Assembly (NCBI GenBank): GCA_035310125.1
Contig: DATGEP010000210.1
Span: forward strand, 1 to 9,470
Length of the DNA stretch: 9,470 nucleotides
Direction: 5' to 3'
From: DATGEP01 sp035310125
GTDB taxonomy: Bacteria; Chloroflexota; Ktedonobacteria; Ktedonobacterales; JADMIN01
A model generated the notes under the pieces. That model was not told the origin of the DNA. It made no database searches and was given only the letters and a program-made list of their open reading frames with translations. Below, in pieces: positions 1 to 6,915 of this stretch; positions within the stretch are counted from its first letter, which is position 1, and every line of letters starts with the position of its first letter. Made by a program: the position numbers and the translations under genes.

Positions 1-41
1 CCGCGCGGAAGCTACACTCGGGCCACATCGCAGGGCACCCC

Positions 42-2144
42 ATGACAGCATCGCAAACTGTGGCGTCGCGTTTGGCCGACCGCCTCGCGGCGTTGCGCGA
101 CAAGTATTTCGTGGGTCGAGCGGCGGAGCTCGAGCTCTTCCGCTCGGCACTCCAGCAAAATCCCACCGAACCCGCGGTCTCGCTGTTCTTCGTGTTCGGC
201 CCAGGTGGCGTGGGCAAGAGCGTCCTGTTGCGTCAGTTTGGCCGACTGGCTACGGCGGCCGGGGCCACCGTGATCGCTCTCGACGGACGTGACCTTGAAC
301 CGTCTCCGGCAGGCTTCCTGAGCGCGATTCGGGCAGCTCTGGGGGCGGATGAGAGTCTGTCCCCCATTGAGTCGCTGGCTGCGCTCCGCCGGCCCGTCCT
401 GCTTATCGACACGTACGAAGCCCTCACCTCCCTGGATACGTGGCTGCGCGAGCTGGTTCTGCCGCAATTGCCGGACCAGGCGCTGGTCGTGCTGGCGGGG
501 AGGGACGCACCAACAGTAGCGTGGCGAGAGGACCCTGCCTGGAGCGAGCTGGCCAGGATCGTGCCGCTGCGCAACTTGCCGCCGAGCGACAGCCGCGCGT
601 ACCTGCAGGCACGCGGGATTTCGGAGGCGCAGCAGGCATCAGTAATTGCATTCACCCACGGTCACCCGCTGGCTCTGGCGCTGGTCGCTGACGTGCTGGC
701 GCACGGCGAGCACGACAGCTTCAGCCCCATGCAGGCGTCCGATGTGCTGCAAGTCCTGCTGGCGCGCTTCATCGAGCAGGTGCCGAGCCCAGCCCATCGC
801 CGAGTGCTGGAAGTCTGCGCGCGCGCACGGGTGACGACCGAGGCACTGTTGGCCGACGTGCTCGGGATGGCTGACGCGGCCGCACTGTTCGGGTGGCTGC
901 GAGGGCTCTCGTTCATCGAGCGTGGACCTGAAGGACTGTTCCCTCACGACCTGGCGCGGGAAGTGCTTGACGCCGATCTCCGCTGGCGAGATCCCGAGAG
1001 CTTCGCAGATCTACACGGCCGGCTGCTCCGCTCTCTCGTCCAACAGCTGCAGTCCCGCGTCGGACGTGACCAGCAGCGCGCCTACTTCGATCTTATTTAC
1101 CTGTCGCGCCATAACCGGTTCATACAGGCCCAATACGACTGGAAATCTTTAGGTACGACCTACGCCGAAGCGGCATCGCCGGAGGATTTCCCGGAGATCC
1201 TCGAGATGGTCCTTCGCCATGAGGGCAAGGCATCCGCCCGCATTGCTGAGTATTGGCTCGGCCGTCGGCCCGAGGCTTTCCTTGCGTTCCGGGGCGCTGC
1301 ACGCCAGCTTGATGGCTTCGCTGCCGCTCTCGTCGCAGATGAGATCAACGCAGAGGACTGCTCGGCCGACCCCGCCGTCGCGGCGGCCTGGCGCTTCGTG
1401 CAGCGCCATGCGCCGTTGCGGCCCGGCGAGCGCCTGATGCACCACCGCTTCTGGATGAGCCGAGACGGATACCAGAACCCCGCGGCTCTGAACGTGGCCG
1501 CCACGGTGTCGGGTACGCGCTGGCTGACAACGCCTCGGCTTGCATGGAGCTTCATCTTGTGCGCCAGTCCGCAGATCCTGGGGCCGGGCTTCATCGCCCT
1601 TGGCTTTTCACGAGCAGCTGAAGCGGACTTTGAGGTGGGCGAGCGCGAGTACACGGTGTTCGCTCACGACTGGCGAATTCAGCCGCCGCTTGCCTGGATC
1701 GAGCGCAGAGGTTTGCTCGAGTTTTCCAATGAGGCTCCCACGGCGCCCGACCCGGGGGCACGGGCGCCGATGCTGGTGCTGTCCAGGCCTGATTTCGAAG
1801 AGGCGGTCCGGCAGGCCCTACGCGATTTCGGGCGACCGGACGCGCTTGCCGCCAATCCCTTGCTACGCTCGCGGTTAGCCGCCGAGCACGCCGGCGGAGC
1901 CCCGAATCCAGCCACGCTACAGGCCCTGCTCCGCGACGCGAGTTCGGAGCTACGGGGTAGTCCAAAGACCGAAAAGCTGTACCGCGCTCTGGCCTGCACC
2001 TACCTCGAGCCGGCAGCGACACACGAGCTCGCCGCTGAGCGGCTTGGTCTGCCGTTCAACACCTATCGCTACCAGCTCGCGGCGGCGATCAAGCGCATCA
2101 CCGATCGACTCTGGCAACGCGAGCTGCACGCCGACAGCCTTTGA
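42..2144 (+). CDS. STAND-like ATPase regulator with C-terminal HTH-like region
   Basis: This 700-residue protein is probably a cytoplasmic signal-sensing ATPase and transcription regulator. The sequence shows an N-terminal 'YFVGRAAEL' lead-in (residues 22-30) of the kind that precedes AAA/NACHT-type ATPase domains. A Walker A motif GPGGVGKS follows (53-60), then a Walker B-like strand PVLLIDTYEAL (118-128), a sensor-like strand VVLAGRD (149-155) and a GHPLALAL motif (207-214) typical of STAND ATPases. Residues 380-560 form a less familiar region containing 'AEYWLGRRPEAFLAFRG', which may be an acetyltransferase-like fold; that is my inference. The last 60 residues (TYLEPAATHELAAERLGLPFNTYRYQL and onward) look like a sigma-region-4 or LuxR-like HTH. 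The ATG at 42 has AGGG at 32-35 as a possible ribosome site. The gene lies 126 bp upstream of the FAD oxidoreductase on the same strand and may regulate it. The ligand is unknown. I am confident of the ATPase and less so of DNA binding. Confidence 0.85.
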   Translation: MTASQTVASRLADRLAALRDKYFVGRAAELELFRSALQQNPTEPAVSLFFVFGPGGVGKSVLLRQFGRLATAAGATVIALDGRDLEPSPAGFLSAIRAALGADESLSPIESLAALRRPVLLIDTYEALTSLDTWLRELVLPQLPDQALVVLAGRDAPTVAWREDPAWSELARIVPLRNLPPSDSRAYLQARGISEAQQASVIAFTHGHPLALALVADVLAHGEHDSFSPMQASDVLQVLLARFIEQVPSPAHRRVLEVCARARVTTEALLADVLGMADAAALFGWLRGLSFIERGPEGLFPHDLAREVLDADLRWRDPESFADLHGRLLRSLVQQLQSRVGRDQQRAYFDLIYLSRHNRFIQAQYDWKSLGTTYAEAASPEDFPEILEMVLRHEGKASARIAEYWLGRRPEAFLAFRGAARQLDGFAAALVADEINAEDCSADPAVAAAWRFVQRHAPLRPGERLMHHRFWMSRDGYQNPAALNVAATVSGTRWLTTPRLAWSFILCASPQILGPGFIALGFSRAAEADFEVGEREYTVFAHDWRIQPPLAWIERRGLLEFSNEAPTAPDPGARAPMLVLSRPDFEEAVRQALRDFGRPDALAANPLLRSRLAAEHAGGAPNPATLQALLRDASSELRGSPKTEKLYRALACTYLEPAATHELAAERLGLPFNTYRYQLAAAIKRITDRLWQRELHADSL

Positions 2145-2169
2145 TGGCATGCTCGCCTGCCACGACGGG

Positions 2170-2221
2170 TTCGGCGAACTGGATAAAAGATTCGGCAGGT
2201 TTTCGGCTGGAGATTCGGCAG
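2170..2221 (+). repeat. Four phased TTCGGC motifs upstream of the FAD gene
   Basis: TTCGGC occurs at 2170-2175, 2191-2196, 2202-2207 and 2214-2219, with steps of 21, 11 and 12 bp, close to one or two helical turns. The second and fourth copies belong to a perfect 11-bp direct repeat AGATTCGGCAG (2188-2198 and 2211-2221). The array sits 50-100 bp upstream of the FAD oxidoreductase start, where an activator or repressor could bind. A -10-like GATACT lies at 2232-2237, but no good -35 pairs with it. The repeats are seen directly; an operator role is inference, and TTCGGC is not a rare hexamer in GC-rich DNA. Confidence 0.4.
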
Positions 2222-2270
2222 TCGCCAACTCGATACTGGCCCGCACGAGTACAGAGGGGGACAGTCAGCG

Positions 2271-3485
2271 ATGCCAAGCGACTACGACGCCATCATTGTC
2301 GGTGCGCGCTGCGCGGGCGCGTCGACCGCTATGCTCCTGGCCCGCAAGGGCCACCGAGTTCTGTTAGTCGACCGCGCGCGATTCCCGAGCGAAATCCCAC
2401 ATGGCCACTTCATCCACCGCGACGGCCCGCCCCGCCTCGCGCGCTGGGGCCTGCTGGACAAGATCGTCGCCACAGGCTGTCCCCCACTGACGAGCCACAC
2501 AACCTGGTTTGGCGATTTCCCGCTGGCCGCACGCAACCTTGAAACGGACGGGGTTGCTCGGGGCTACGCCCCGCGCCGAGCCCTGCTGGACAAGATCCTG
2601 GTCGATGCAGCCGTGGACGCCGGCGCCGAGCTACGCGAAGGAACCGCCGTCGAGAGCCTGCTCAGCGATGGCGACCGCGTCCTCGGCATCCGCCCAGTCG
2701 GCTCAGCGCCGATTACCGCCCGACTCACCATCGGCGCGGACGGCAAGCACTCACTCGTGGCCCAGACCGTGAAGGCGCCCACATACGAGGCTGTGCCGAC
2801 CCTCACGTGCTGCTACTTTACGTACTACCGCGACGTGCCCGATCCGCACGTGGAGGTGTACGCACTGCCGCAACGCCGGGCTATCTTCGCAGTCGCAACG
2901 AACAACAACCTGCTGGTCATCTTCATCTCCTGGCCCATCGACGAGTTCGCCGCGGTACGCGCCCGGCTCGAGGCGAGCTTCACGGATGCCCTGGACCTCG
3001 CGCCTGGCTTTGGCGAGCGTGTGCGGGCCGGCCGGCGTGTCGAGCGCTTCTATGGCACGGGGGACATTCCCAACTTCCTGAGAAAGCCGTTCGGACCAGG
3101 GTGGGCGCTGGTCGGCGATGCTGGCTGTCACAAGGACCCGTACCTGGCGTTCGGTATCTGCGATGCCATGCGTGATGCGGAACTCCTCGCCGACGCTGCG
3201 CACGAGGGCCTGTCTGAGAACCGACCGCTCGAAGCAGCGCTGGCCGACTACGAGGCGCGCCGCAACGAAGCCACGTTGCCCGATTATTACGAAAACCTCC
3301 ACATGGCGCAGTTTTGTCCGGTACCGGCTGATGTGCTTCGACTGCGCCAGGCCCTTCGCGATAAGCCTGCCGACGCGACCCAGTACGTGCTGGCCAAGGA
3401 GGGGAGGATTCCGCGGGAAGCCTTCTTCAATCCGCAAAACCTTGCGCGAGTCATGGCCTCCGCGCCGGACCGCGTCCTTGCATGA
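2271..3485 (+). CDS. FAD-dependent oxidoreductase (GARCAG-type, monooxygenase-like)
   Basis: This 404-residue protein is a soluble flavoprotein of the p-hydroxybenzoate hydroxylase/geranylgeranyl reductase superfamily. The N-terminal Rossmann dinucleotide site reads VGARCAGASTA (10-20) and ends at the acidic LLVDR (31-35), which would bind the FAD ribose. The next conserved block, PHGHFIHRDGPPRL (43-56), matches the 'THFIHPPG' region of this family. A GADGKHS motif (155-161) is the DG motif that contacts FAD and NAD(P)H. The second FAD motif, WALVGDAGCHKDP (278-290), is followed by FGICDAMRDAELLADA (294-309). Together these support an NAD(P)H- and FAD-dependent hydroxylase or reductase, but the substrate cannot be deduced. 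The ATG start is preceded by AGAGGGGGA (2253-2261) at a workable distance, and the Rossmann motif starts close to it. The gene converges on the regulator tail ending at 3494, with only 8 bp between them. Confidence 0.92.
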   Translation: MPSDYDAIIVGARCAGASTAMLLARKGHRVLLVDRARFPSEIPHGHFIHRDGPPRLARWGLLDKIVATGCPPLTSHTTWFGDFPLAARNLETDGVARGYAPRRALLDKILVDAAVDAGAELREGTAVESLLSDGDRVLGIRPVGSAPITARLTIGADGKHSLVAQTVKAPTYEAVPTLTCCYFTYYRDVPDPHVEVYALPQRRAIFAVATNNNLLVIFISWPIDEFAAVRARLEASFTDALDLAPGFGERVRAGRRVERFYGTGDIPNFLRKPFGPGWALVGDAGCHKDPYLAFGICDAMRDAELLADAAHEGLSENRPLEAALADYEARRNEATLPDYYENLHMAQFCPVPADVLRLRQALRDKPADATQYVLAKEGRIPREAFFNPQNLARVMASAPDRVLA

Positions 3486-3493
3486 GATGCGTG

Positions 3494-3848
3494 TCAAGTC
3501 CCGTCCCGCTCCTGCTGTAGATCCGCAACCATGGGGGTTCGTGCGGGTGCCCGCAGGAGCACGTCGAAGGCGAGCGTGACGCATTGGCTCGCTGGGGTCG
3601 TGGCGCCGCGACTCCAGGCCGCGGCGGCGGCAGCCGCAGGAAGGCTCTGTCGAGCGTTGGCCACTGCCGGATCCAGTCTGGCGCGCTCGGTGGGCCATAT
3701 GGGCGTTCGCAAGCTCTCACGCAGCGCGGCCACGGCGCCGGCTAGCTGCAACGCGGACTCCGGGTGTCCCTTCGCAACGGCAACCTCGACTATCGCTTCC
3801 ATGGCATGTGCCAGGTGCCAGCGGCTCATCTCGTCTGCAAGTAGCAAA
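3494..3848 (-). pseudogene. Out-of-frame C-terminal tail of the XRE/ATPase/TPR regulator
   Basis: This stretch continues the TPR tail of the regulator starting at 6113 in a different frame. It reads LLADEMSRWHLAHAMEAI and continues through ALQLAGAVAALRES and TPIWPTERARLDPA to a stop at 3494. It aligns with the second regulator tail, whose matching blocks are SADERSRWQLAHAVEAA, ALQLAGTAAASREK and APLWPTERRRLEVA. Removing one of the two TTTG units (minus strand, 3845-3852) restores one frame with the same residue count as the paralog, giving a protein of about 871 residues. The tail contains a short alanine run encoded by GCG/GCC repeats near 3620-3637. If translation really stops at 3717, about 118 residues of this domain are lost. 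A sequencing error, a fixed mutation or reversible slippage could each explain the break. Confidence 0.8.
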
Positions 3849-6113
3849 CAAACCCTGGCTCAGGAACGACTGACCAGCATTCGGGTCGCCCTGATCCTCT
3901 GCAAACCGACCAAGACCGAGCAGTTTCGGCACCAAGTAATCATGTCTTTGATTCGTCGCGCGTGCCCACGCCAGGCCGTCCTCCCACACTGATCGCGCCG
4001 AGTCCAAGCAACCGTGTTCGTAATGCAATTCACCGAGGATCGCGGAAGCGAAGCAGATATAACCTGTATGTCCTACCTCTTTGGCGAGTTTCAGGGCTTC
4101 CTCGACGCGGACTTCCGCCGCCAGCGTATGACCCTCCTCTCTGTCCAGTTGTGCGAGGCGGGTCATCGGTGCGAGCTCAACCAGTACGGACGGCACATTG
4201 CCCGATCGCCGGCTCTCTCCGCAAATTGTGAGCGTTTCTTCCAGCAATCGACGAGCCTCCACAAAGTGGGCGCGCATCTGAGCGACTCGGCTGAGATAGA
4301 TGAGCGGCCAGGCGCAATCGATCGTGCGACCCGCTTTTCGGTACAGCTTCAGACTGCGGCTCGCGGCTTCCTCGGCGACACCTAGGTCGCCCTGGTTGAC
4401 AGTCAGCTGAGCGATGCTCAGCAGCACGTTGGCCTGCACCAGGAGCCGATGCACCTCGGGACCGGCGACTGAGCTCATGCTGGAGGCTCCGCTTCCGGAC
4501 TCCGCAACGCTCTGGTCATGTGGGCCCGTCCCCGCGTCCAACGCGAGTGCGCCCTCCAGCCAGCGGCGCCCTTCAGCCGGGTACCCCAAGGCGTAGAACG
4601 TCAGCGCACTCGCGCTTGCCAGGCGTTGCGCGTCGTCGACGTGCCCTTGCGCGATAAACCAAGCCAGTGACGTCCGCAGGTTGTCCAGTTCAGGGCCTAG
4701 CCATGATGTCGTGCCGCCGCGCGTGAGAAGCGCTTCGTGAGCTCGCTCGAACAGGCCAAGGAAGAATGCGGCATGGCGCGCAGATATCTCATGTGCTGAA
4801 CCCCGCTCTCGGAGACGGTCCTGTGCAAACTGTCGCAGTGGCTCCAGTAAGCGATAGCGCGCCGGACCCTCTGGTGGGGTAGCCACCAGCACCAGCGACT
4901 TGTCGACGAGTCGTGACAGTTGATCCAGCGCCTGGTCATGATCGACGCAAGCACCAACCGCTATTGCCTCCATTGCCTCAAGAGACCATCCGCCGGTGAA
5001 AACCGACAGTCGCTCGAAAAGGACTTGCTCGTCACGCGTGAGCAGGTGGTAGCTCCAGCGGATCGTCTTTTCCAGAGTCTGCTGGCGGCTCGCCGCGGTA
5101 GGGTCCTTGGAAGAGAGAAACCCGAAGTGGGTGACCAGCCGTTCGCTGATCTGTTCCACATTGAGCACGCTCATCCGGCTGGCGGCGAGCTCGATAGCAA
5201 GGGGAAGGCCGTCCAGGCGGCGGCACAGCTCCGCGACCGCGGATGCGTTACGCGGGGTGATGGCAAAACCTTGCTGAACGGCATGCGCACGTTCCGCAAA
5301 CAGCACCGCTGCCTCGCTTTCGGCAACCTGTTCCGCTGTTGTTCCAGCATCGGGAGTAGGGATGCGAAACGGCGGCACGCGCCAGATGGTCTCGCCACCC
5401 ACGCCGAGCACTTCGCGACTGGTCGTCAACACTGTAATGCGTGGACATGTCCGCAGGATCCGGCCGACGAGATCTACGCACGCCGGCAGCACATGCTCGC
5501 AGTTGTCCAGGATCAGCAGCGCGTGAAGCGACTGCAGTCGCATAAGGAGTGTCGTCATCAGCGGTTCGTGCGGGTTCTCGCGCATGCTGAAAAGGTTTGC
5601 GACCAGTTGCGGGACCAATTCGGGGTCCTGAAGCGGAGCCAACTCGACGAGCCAGATACCGTCCTCATAGTTTTCGCGTTCGACCTCGGCCACGTGCACC
5701 GCGAGGCGCGTCTTGCCGACCCCGCCGGGTCCGGCTAGCGTGAGAAGGCGCGTCTTGGCGAGCGCTCCACGGATGTCAGATGTCTCTTGGACGCGTCCCA
5801 CGAAGCTGGTGAGATGGAGCGGCAGATTGTGCCGGACATCGCGACTTGCCGCGAACGGGTTAGTGGCCGCACTGCTGCTCTGGCTGCGAGCCGCGCGGAG
5901 CAGAGACGCCCGGCCCATCTCCGTCAATCCGAGGGCTTCGGCCAGGCGACGCACAGTGGCGGGATGTGGCGCGCGCCGCCTGCCGCGTTCGAGATCGGAA
6001 ATGCCGCGCTGGCTCAGGCCCGCACGCTCGCCCAGCTCCTCTTGAGAAAACCCAGCTGTGGCTCGGAGACGCTGCAGCAGTTCCCCAAACGGCCCTGGCG
6101 AGTTGTGTGTCAC
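3717..6113 (-). CDS. XRE HTH / NB-ARC-like ATPase / TPR regulator, frameshifted near its C-terminus
   Basis: The open frame is 798 residues. It starts with an XRE-type helix-turn-helix (about 8-62, with 'FSQEELGERAGLSQRGISDLERGRR'-like core, SQEEL at 23-27). An NB-ARC-like ATPase follows: 'LTSFVGR' (101-107), Walker A GPGGVGKT (128-135), Walker B LLILDNCEHV (199-208), TTSREVL (230-236) and GLPLAIELAASR (302-313). After it come the winged-helix block IRWSYHLLTRDEQVLFERLS (351-370), YRLLEPLRQFAQDRL (420-434) and TPR-like helices from about 555. This is a familiar class of actinobacterial and Chloroflexota regulators (ATPase of COG3903 type with an N-terminal HTH); the ligand is unknown. The last 43 or so residues, rich in Arg and Gly, do not belong to the family, because a 4-bp tandem duplication at 3845-3852 shifts the frame. 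The GTG start has AGGGAC upstream (6118-6123). The gene is divergent from the ABM/luciferase-like operon and may control it. Confidence 0.88.
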   Translation of the reverse strand: MTHNSPGPFGELLQRLRATAGFSQEELGERAGLSQRGISDLERGRRRAPHPATVRRLAEALGLTEMGRASLLRAARSQSSSAATNPFAASRDVRHNLPLHLTSFVGRVQETSDIRGALAKTRLLTLAGPGGVGKTRLAVHVAEVERENYEDGIWLVELAPLQDPELVPQLVANLFSMRENPHEPLMTTLLMRLQSLHALLILDNCEHVLPACVDLVGRILRTCPRITVLTTSREVLGVGGETIWRVPPFRIPTPDAGTTAEQVAESEAAVLFAERAHAVQQGFAITPRNASAVAELCRRLDGLPLAIELAASRMSVLNVEQISERLVTHFGFLSSKDPTAASRQQTLEKTIRWSYHLLTRDEQVLFERLSVFTGGWSLEAMEAIAVGACVDHDQALDQLSRLVDKSLVLVATPPEGPARYRLLEPLRQFAQDRLRERGSAHEISARHAAFFLGLFERAHEALLTRGGTTSWLGPELDNLRTSLAWFIAQGHVDDAQRLASASALTFYALGYPAEGRRWLEGALALDAGTGPHDQSVAESGSGASSMSSVAGPEVHRLLVQANVLLSIAQLTVNQGDLGVAEEAASRSLKLYRKAGRTIDCAWPLIYLSRVAQMRAHFVEARRLLEETLTICGESRRSGNVPSVLVELAPMTRLAQLDREEGHTLAAEVRVEEALKLAKEVGHTGYICFASAILGELHYEHGCLDSARSVWEDGLAWARATNQRHDYLVPKLLGLGRFAEDQGDPNAGQSFLSQGLFATCRRDEPLAPGTCHGSDSRGCRCEGTPGVRVAASRRRGRAA
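3845..3852. repeat. 4-bp tandem duplication (CAAA)2 that breaks the regulator frame
   Basis: The plus strand reads CAAACAAAC here (TTTGTTTG on the coding minus strand). Upstream the frame encodes ...FLSQG, and past the repeat the homologous LLADEMSRW is in another frame. Deleting exactly one 4-bp unit gives QGLLLADEMSRW, which matches the paralog's EALLSADERSRW without a gap. Deleting a single base would also fix the frame but would leave one extra residue. Confidence 0.7.
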
Positions 6114-6117
6114 GATC

Positions 6118-6123
6118 GTCCCT
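6118..6123 (-). promoter_or_regulatory. Shine-Dalgarno supporting the GTG start of the regulator
   Basis: On the minus strand AGGGAC precedes the GTG at 6113 by about 4 nt. The HTH motif starts about 8 residues in, which agrees with this start. Confidence 0.5.
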
Positions 6124-6132
6124 GGAAATGCC

Positions 6133-6161
6133 AGAGTAACGACTCAGGGGGTCCTTGTCAG
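6133..6161 (-). promoter_or_regulatory. Candidate sigma70-type promoter for the XRE/ATPase regulator
   Basis: On the minus strand CTGACA (6156-6161, five of six bases of TTGACA) is separated by exactly 17 bp from TACTCT (6133-6138), which keeps the TA...T of a -10 box. Transcription would start near 6126, giving a very short leader that still includes the AGGGAC ribosome site. A small inverted repeat GCGT-gggga-ACGC (6170-6182) lies just upstream, between this promoter and the divergent operon, and could be an operator. The spacing is good but the -10 is weak. Confidence 0.35.
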
Positions 6162-6242
6162 CCTGGGATGCGTGGGGAACGCGTGCATATTGCGTCTGTA
6201 AGGGGCTATCGCTTTCGGGAGACACTCGCGTCATCTCATCCA

Positions 6243-6251
6243 GAGAGGGGA
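6243..6251 (+). promoter_or_regulatory. Shine-Dalgarno fixing the GTG start of the ABM-like gene
   Basis: GAGAGGGGA lies 7 nt before the GTG at 6259. It is the best purine-rich site in the region, and the protein from this GTG begins straight away with the first beta-strand (MFARISSF). Confidence 0.55.
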
Positions 6252-6258
6252 CGCGCCT

Positions 6259-6903
6259 GTGTTTGCACGCATTTCGTCTTTCAAGGGCACCACCTCGCAG
6301 ATCGAGGCTATAACTGCCCTCATTCGCGATCGGATCGAGCCGTCGCTACGAACCCAAACCGGTTTTCTGGGGATAGCGACGGTCGTCGACCGTGCGACCG
6401 GAGAGGGACACTCCGCTACGTACTGGAGCACCGGGGCCGAGATGGGTGCTGCCGAAGAAATGGGCGTTGCCGCACGTTCTGAGGCAGCCGAGTGTACAGG
6501 TCTGCAGCTCACCGACGTCGACCGGTTCGAGGTCCTGCTGCAGGACCGCGTGGCTCAGTCCGAAGTGGGCACAGTCGGTCGCACGACCGAACTCCGCGGA
6601 GCGCCTGACAAGGTCGACGCTACGGTTGCCTTCATGAAGGACAAAGGCATTGGCTTGCTCAGAGCGCGCAAGGGATACCGGGCGATGATGGTCATGGCGA
6701 ATCGAGCAAGCGGCCGGATACGGATTACGTCGTCGTGGAACAGCGCTGTCGAGCGCGACAACACTCAACAGGTGCCAAGCAACATCCGCGAAGAAGTTGC
6801 CCGGGTTGCAGGCTCCCCAGGCGCCCGCGTCATCTGCTTCGAGGTGGTCCAGGCAAGTGTGAGCACCGCGGCGCAGCAAGCAGCTACGGCCGCAACCTGT
6901 TAG
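6259..6903 (+). CDS. Two-domain ABM-like (dimeric alpha-beta barrel) protein
   Basis: This 214-residue protein contains two copies of a ferredoxin-like alpha-beta unit of the kind found in antibiotic-biosynthesis-monooxygenase (ABM) and related dimeric alpha-beta barrel proteins. Copy 1 runs from FARISSFKGTTSQIEAITAL (2-21) through GFLGIATVVDRATGEGHSAT (35-54) to DRFEVLLQD (88-96). Copy 2 runs from GRTTELRGAPDKVDATVAF (107-125) through GYRAMMVMANRASGRIRITS (139-158) to ARVICFEVVQAS (189-200). A fused duplication could form the barrel within one chain. ABM-fold proteins can be cofactorless oxygenases, but many have no known reaction and no catalytic residue is identifiable here. The GTG start is supported by GAGAGGGGA. 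The stop is only 12 bp before the next gene, so the two are almost certainly co-transcribed. The divergent regulator at 6113 is the obvious candidate controller. The fold is fairly secure; the function is not. Confidence 0.75.
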   Translation: MFARISSFKGTTSQIEAITALIRDRIEPSLRTQTGFLGIATVVDRATGEGHSATYWSTGAEMGAAEEMGVAARSEAAECTGLQLTDVDRFEVLLQDRVAQSEVGTVGRTTELRGAPDKVDATVAFMKDKGIGLLRARKGYRAMMVMANRASGRIRITSSWNSAVERDNTQQVPSNIREEVARVAGSPGARVICFEVVQASVSTAAQQAATAATC

Positions 6904-6909
6904 GAGGGA
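6903..6909 (+). promoter_or_regulatory. Strong Shine-Dalgarno for the luciferase-like gene, overlapping the upstream stop
   Basis: GGAGGGA begins at the last base of the upstream TAG stop (6901-6903) and ends 6 nt before the ATG at 6916. This is a near-ideal site and suggests translational coupling of the two genes. Confidence 0.7.
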
Positions 6910-6915
6910 TCTCTG

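Noticed and set aside
2751..3698. 315-codon open frame on the minus strand
   Set aside because: It is antisense to the FAD oxidoreductase and to the regulator tail, both supported by motifs; its product is Arg/Gly-rich without domains.
3486..3720. Intergenic terminator between the FAD gene and the regulator
   Set aside because: No stem-loop with a T-run is visible, and this DNA is the out-of-frame regulator tail rather than a true spacer.
4920..5738. 272-codon open frame on the plus strand
   Set aside because: It lies opposite the ATPase domain of the regulator, which has clear Walker motifs; the plus-strand translation has no recognisable motif.
6155..6190. TTGTCA as a -35 box for the plus-strand operon
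   Set aside because: At 17 bp spacing the -10 would be AACGCG, and the AT-rich GCATAT is 24 bp away, so no acceptable promoter can be assembled.
5787..6482. 231-codon open frame on the plus strand spanning the divergent promoter region
   Set aside because: It overlaps the regulator N-terminus and the first third of the ABM-like gene out of frame, and shows no motif.
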